Positions 61,095 to 64,000 of a DNA stretch of 64,000 bases are shown here, one piece after another (positions within the stretch are counted from its first letter, which is position 1; every line of letters starts with the position of its first letter). Under the pieces are notes generated by a model that saw only the letters and a list, made by a program, of their open reading frames with translations, was not told the origin of the DNA and did not search any database. The stretch comes from Toxonevra muliebris (lineage: Eukaryota; Arthropoda; Insecta; Diptera; Pallopteridae). The stretch spans positions 79,663,235 through 79,727,234 of the forward strand of contig OY829326.1 of the NCBI GenBank assembly GCA_963691655.1, given 5' to 3'. The position numbers and the translations under genes were made by a program.

Positions 61095-64000
61095 TTATTC
61101 CAAAAAGTTTTTATCCTCAACCCTTTGGAAAAAGTAAAGGAATAAAGATTCCTCTTCTCTCCATAAAATATAGTAAGTTCCAGTTTACAATACTTTTTTT
61201 TTTTTTTTGTTGCACTCACTTTTTATTTCGGAAAAATTCTTTATCGACTTTATAGTCTGAAAGGATGGGGTATTTTATTCCCATTGTCGTGTATAGGAGT
61301 AAATTCTAATCAAAATATTTTTTTCCTAATTTAAAACCAACTTTATCAGAAAACCCAACCAAAAAAGAACAAATGTTAGATTTCGATATATGAGCCGTTG
61401 CGTGCCAAAGTGATTATTTTTTACCTATAAAAGTGGTGTTCATCTAGGTTGAACATGTAATCTATACACTTGCCTATATATGGGGAAAATAAATTTCATA
61501 AGAATCCTATTTTGTACAGCACTTCTACAAAACCATTGTATTTTCAAATATCTGATTTTGACCAACATCACTTTTACACGCAACGGCTCATATGTAGGAG
61601 TATCACTCTTGAAGGGTCAAAATAACAATATAAATTTCGTTTTTAATTCTACCCATTAAAAATTATCTGGTGATTTTAAAAAAATTTGGGTTATAGAGTA
61701 ATGAACCAAGACATATCGAAAAATTAAAAAATTTCATAAATTATTGTTTGGTTTCATTCTTTCACTGTTTTCTAATCTTGTAGTGGTTCATCCCAAGTAA
61801 AATATATTTTCCTTATTATTTTCTATCATCACTGAATGACTAATTTGTACTCTACAATTTTGTTTTACAATTTACATTTCACTCAAGATTTCTTTCTCAT
61901 ACATTAATAAGAGGGGGGCAAATTCTACTGATACCCATGTGCAAATAATGTGAACCTTATTGTGTGTTCTTTAGATTAATTAGCGCGTTCTCATTAATCT
62001 TTTATACTAAATTTAATAATGATTGTATTGATTTTTTACTAATTTCTCAAGTGTACTATTTAGATTGAAGCTACAAAGTTCAGTTTAGTTTTTGTTTTTG
62101 TATTGTTTATCATTAATGATCATTAATAGAAAAATTGAATGACATCATTGCCAACGATCATTCGGTATCGTTGAGAAAAGGCTTTTTCTATGATGATATA
62201 TTATGTACCAGTATACATAAAATTTCTTGAGTCATAGTACGAAATAGTAAAATTAATACTACAAATGTTTTATTACCATTGTACTATTCATACGGACATA
62301 TGTAAACATACTTACCACAGTGGTATTAGTAGGTTAAATTTGATAGTGCCTTACTTCTTCTCCAATCAATCAGCGAACAATGCAAAATATACGCATATAC
62401 ACATATTTATTTTTGTAGATAATTTCTAATCATGAACGCAGAAAATATATTAAAAAAAAAAACAATTTTGCAAGATTACAATATGTAGTTAGCTTTATTT
62501 TGTTCTATTCTTTTTTTTTTTTTTTTTTTTGTTGCACTCACATTTGTGTCAAGCTCATCTAATGCAACCTTGCAATGAAAATTATTACATATTTTTTTAA
62601 TACTAAATGTATTATCGCGCCTTGCAAGTTGCAAGTTTAATTTATATTCTGATTATGATTATCTAGGGAAATTTATACTTTCTAGAAAATAGCCTTCCAA
62701 AATTACAATTGATACAAAAACAATATATATTTTTCTCCCCATTGACGTCAAAAGAAATCTTAAAAAAAATAAATAATTATTTACTTAGGAAAAAAATTAA
62801 TAATAAAGAAAAAAATTGTATAATTCATATAATTTCCTCTTTCTGATAAGATGAAGGATTATAATTGTATATATTCTGTGCAAATAAAATCAACATCTGT
62901 ACTCTTATCAATTATTTTCTAATTAATTGAAACAATTTATTTAGAGCGTGTATATTGAAAAAAAAAATAATAATAATAATGAACAGTTTTTTTTTTTTCT
63001 TTTTCTTTTATATTTTTACTTTTGCATTCACAAAAAAAAACACCACTATGTACAGCTATCAAGACTATCGTACTTTTTGGCTCGTAAACTAATAAATGAC
63101 ACATTTTTAATTTATGAATTTATGTGTTTTGTGACGTAAAATATATTAGTTTCTTTTTTTTTAGAAACTTTGTGAAAAATATGTGTTATTAGGTGAGATT
63201 TTAGTTGTAATATAAAAAAAAAAAACAACTAAAAAACGTGGTTTTCTACTCTTTTTTTAAAGTTGGATTCTAGAGATCGCAAGATAGTGCTCTGGGCAGT
63301 GTTGAAAATAACAATTACATTTGACTGACACTAAAATATGAGGGTGTGATATGGGCCCATTTTATTAAATTTCAATATCATGACAAAATGCAATTTTTAG
63401 AATTTTACATGGGTGTTCCAGGCCAAATTGGCCGTGATTTGCACGCATGTCTCAGATTTGTTTTAAAATCGAATGAAGGATTAATTAAGGATAAAACCTA
63501 ATGAAGAATACCAAAATTTGAGCATTTTTATAGCATTAACACTCTCAAATTGCCAAATGTCTTAATTTCGAAAATTTCGAGAATAAAACGATATAAAATT
63601 CTAAAAAAAATCTACGTATACTTATTATCACGCCCTCTTTTTTTTAAACATTTTTCAAAAAAAAAAATCATAAAAAAATTCATTCATATAAAACACGCCA
63701 TTTTTTAAATTTCCAAACCTAACTTTTGGCTGGACTCAAAAATTGCCGAAGGTATAACTATTTTTACCCAGCACTTTACTCCCAACAGTGAATAAGGCTT
63801 ATATGTTTCAGACTTCTCTTGTTTTAGATCACCATGTTTCATTTGGATTCAAGAAAATTCTATAAATCACTAAAATTACTTTAATAACTATCAGTAAATC
63901 AAACTTGAACCCTCAATATCAAAATGTCAATTTTAGAAAACAAAATTGCCGAGGGGGAAAATCTTATTTTTACAAAATGTTGTCTTTAGAATAAAAATTA
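61095..64000 (+). other. brummer intron 1, last part in the window: no gene seen
   Basis: AT-rich DNA with long T runs (61195-61210, 62510-62530) and A runs. No exon matching the rest of Brummer was found. Confidence 0.55.

Overview
This is an AT-rich, repeat-laden, intron-bearing nuclear segment of a higher dipteran. Two genes can be recognised: a complete tudor-domain gene of the Tdrd3 type, and the first coding exon of brummer (bmm), the fly triglyceride lipase. The short Tdrd3 introns (62-70 nt), the brummer N-terminus and a tRNA-derived SINE resembling the tephritid type point to a true fruit fly (Tephritidae). That family assignment is an inference. No rRNA, tRNA or CRISPR array was seen.

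Layout. 1-~6000: the 5' portion of a BEL/Pao LTR retrotransposon on the minus strand, with an uninterrupted gag-pol frame of 1111 codons running off the left edge, a 2.3-kb leader with three diverged direct repeats, a primer-binding-site-like sequence and part of an LTR. ~7.2-10.6 kb: a jockey-like fragment split by a 460-bp piggyBac-like MITE, a hAT-family end, and the 3' end of an I/R1-like element. 10.6-23 kb: AT-rich non-coding DNA with several inverted-repeat elements. 23.5-25.7 kb: a nearly whole but inactivated CR1/L2-like reverse transcriptase. 26-43 kb: non-coding, with a solo-LTR-like block, two hAT elements with perfect 8-bp target duplications, a SINE and an RNase H fragment.

43290-46434: Tdrd3, seven exons on the plus strand, predicted at 916 aa. 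It carries an OB-fold-type N-terminus, a UBA domain, RG-rich and Q-rich stretches, a Tudor domain and a C-terminal MYVPPHKR motif. 47-50 kb: the intergenic region, holding a 296-bp inverted-repeat element and a 1.33-kb hAT element that contains a pogo-like element. 50602-50761: brummer exon 1 with the catalytic GASAG. No second exon is visible, so the remaining ~13 kb appears to be its first intron. It is loaded with a jockey fragment, an I-like RNase H fragment and an internally deleted mariner with intact ends.

I see no convincing new multi-gene system. The most notable content is the set of non-autonomous DNA transposons whose ends and target duplications can be read directly, including one nested insertion and one composite hAT/pogo family present in at least two copies.
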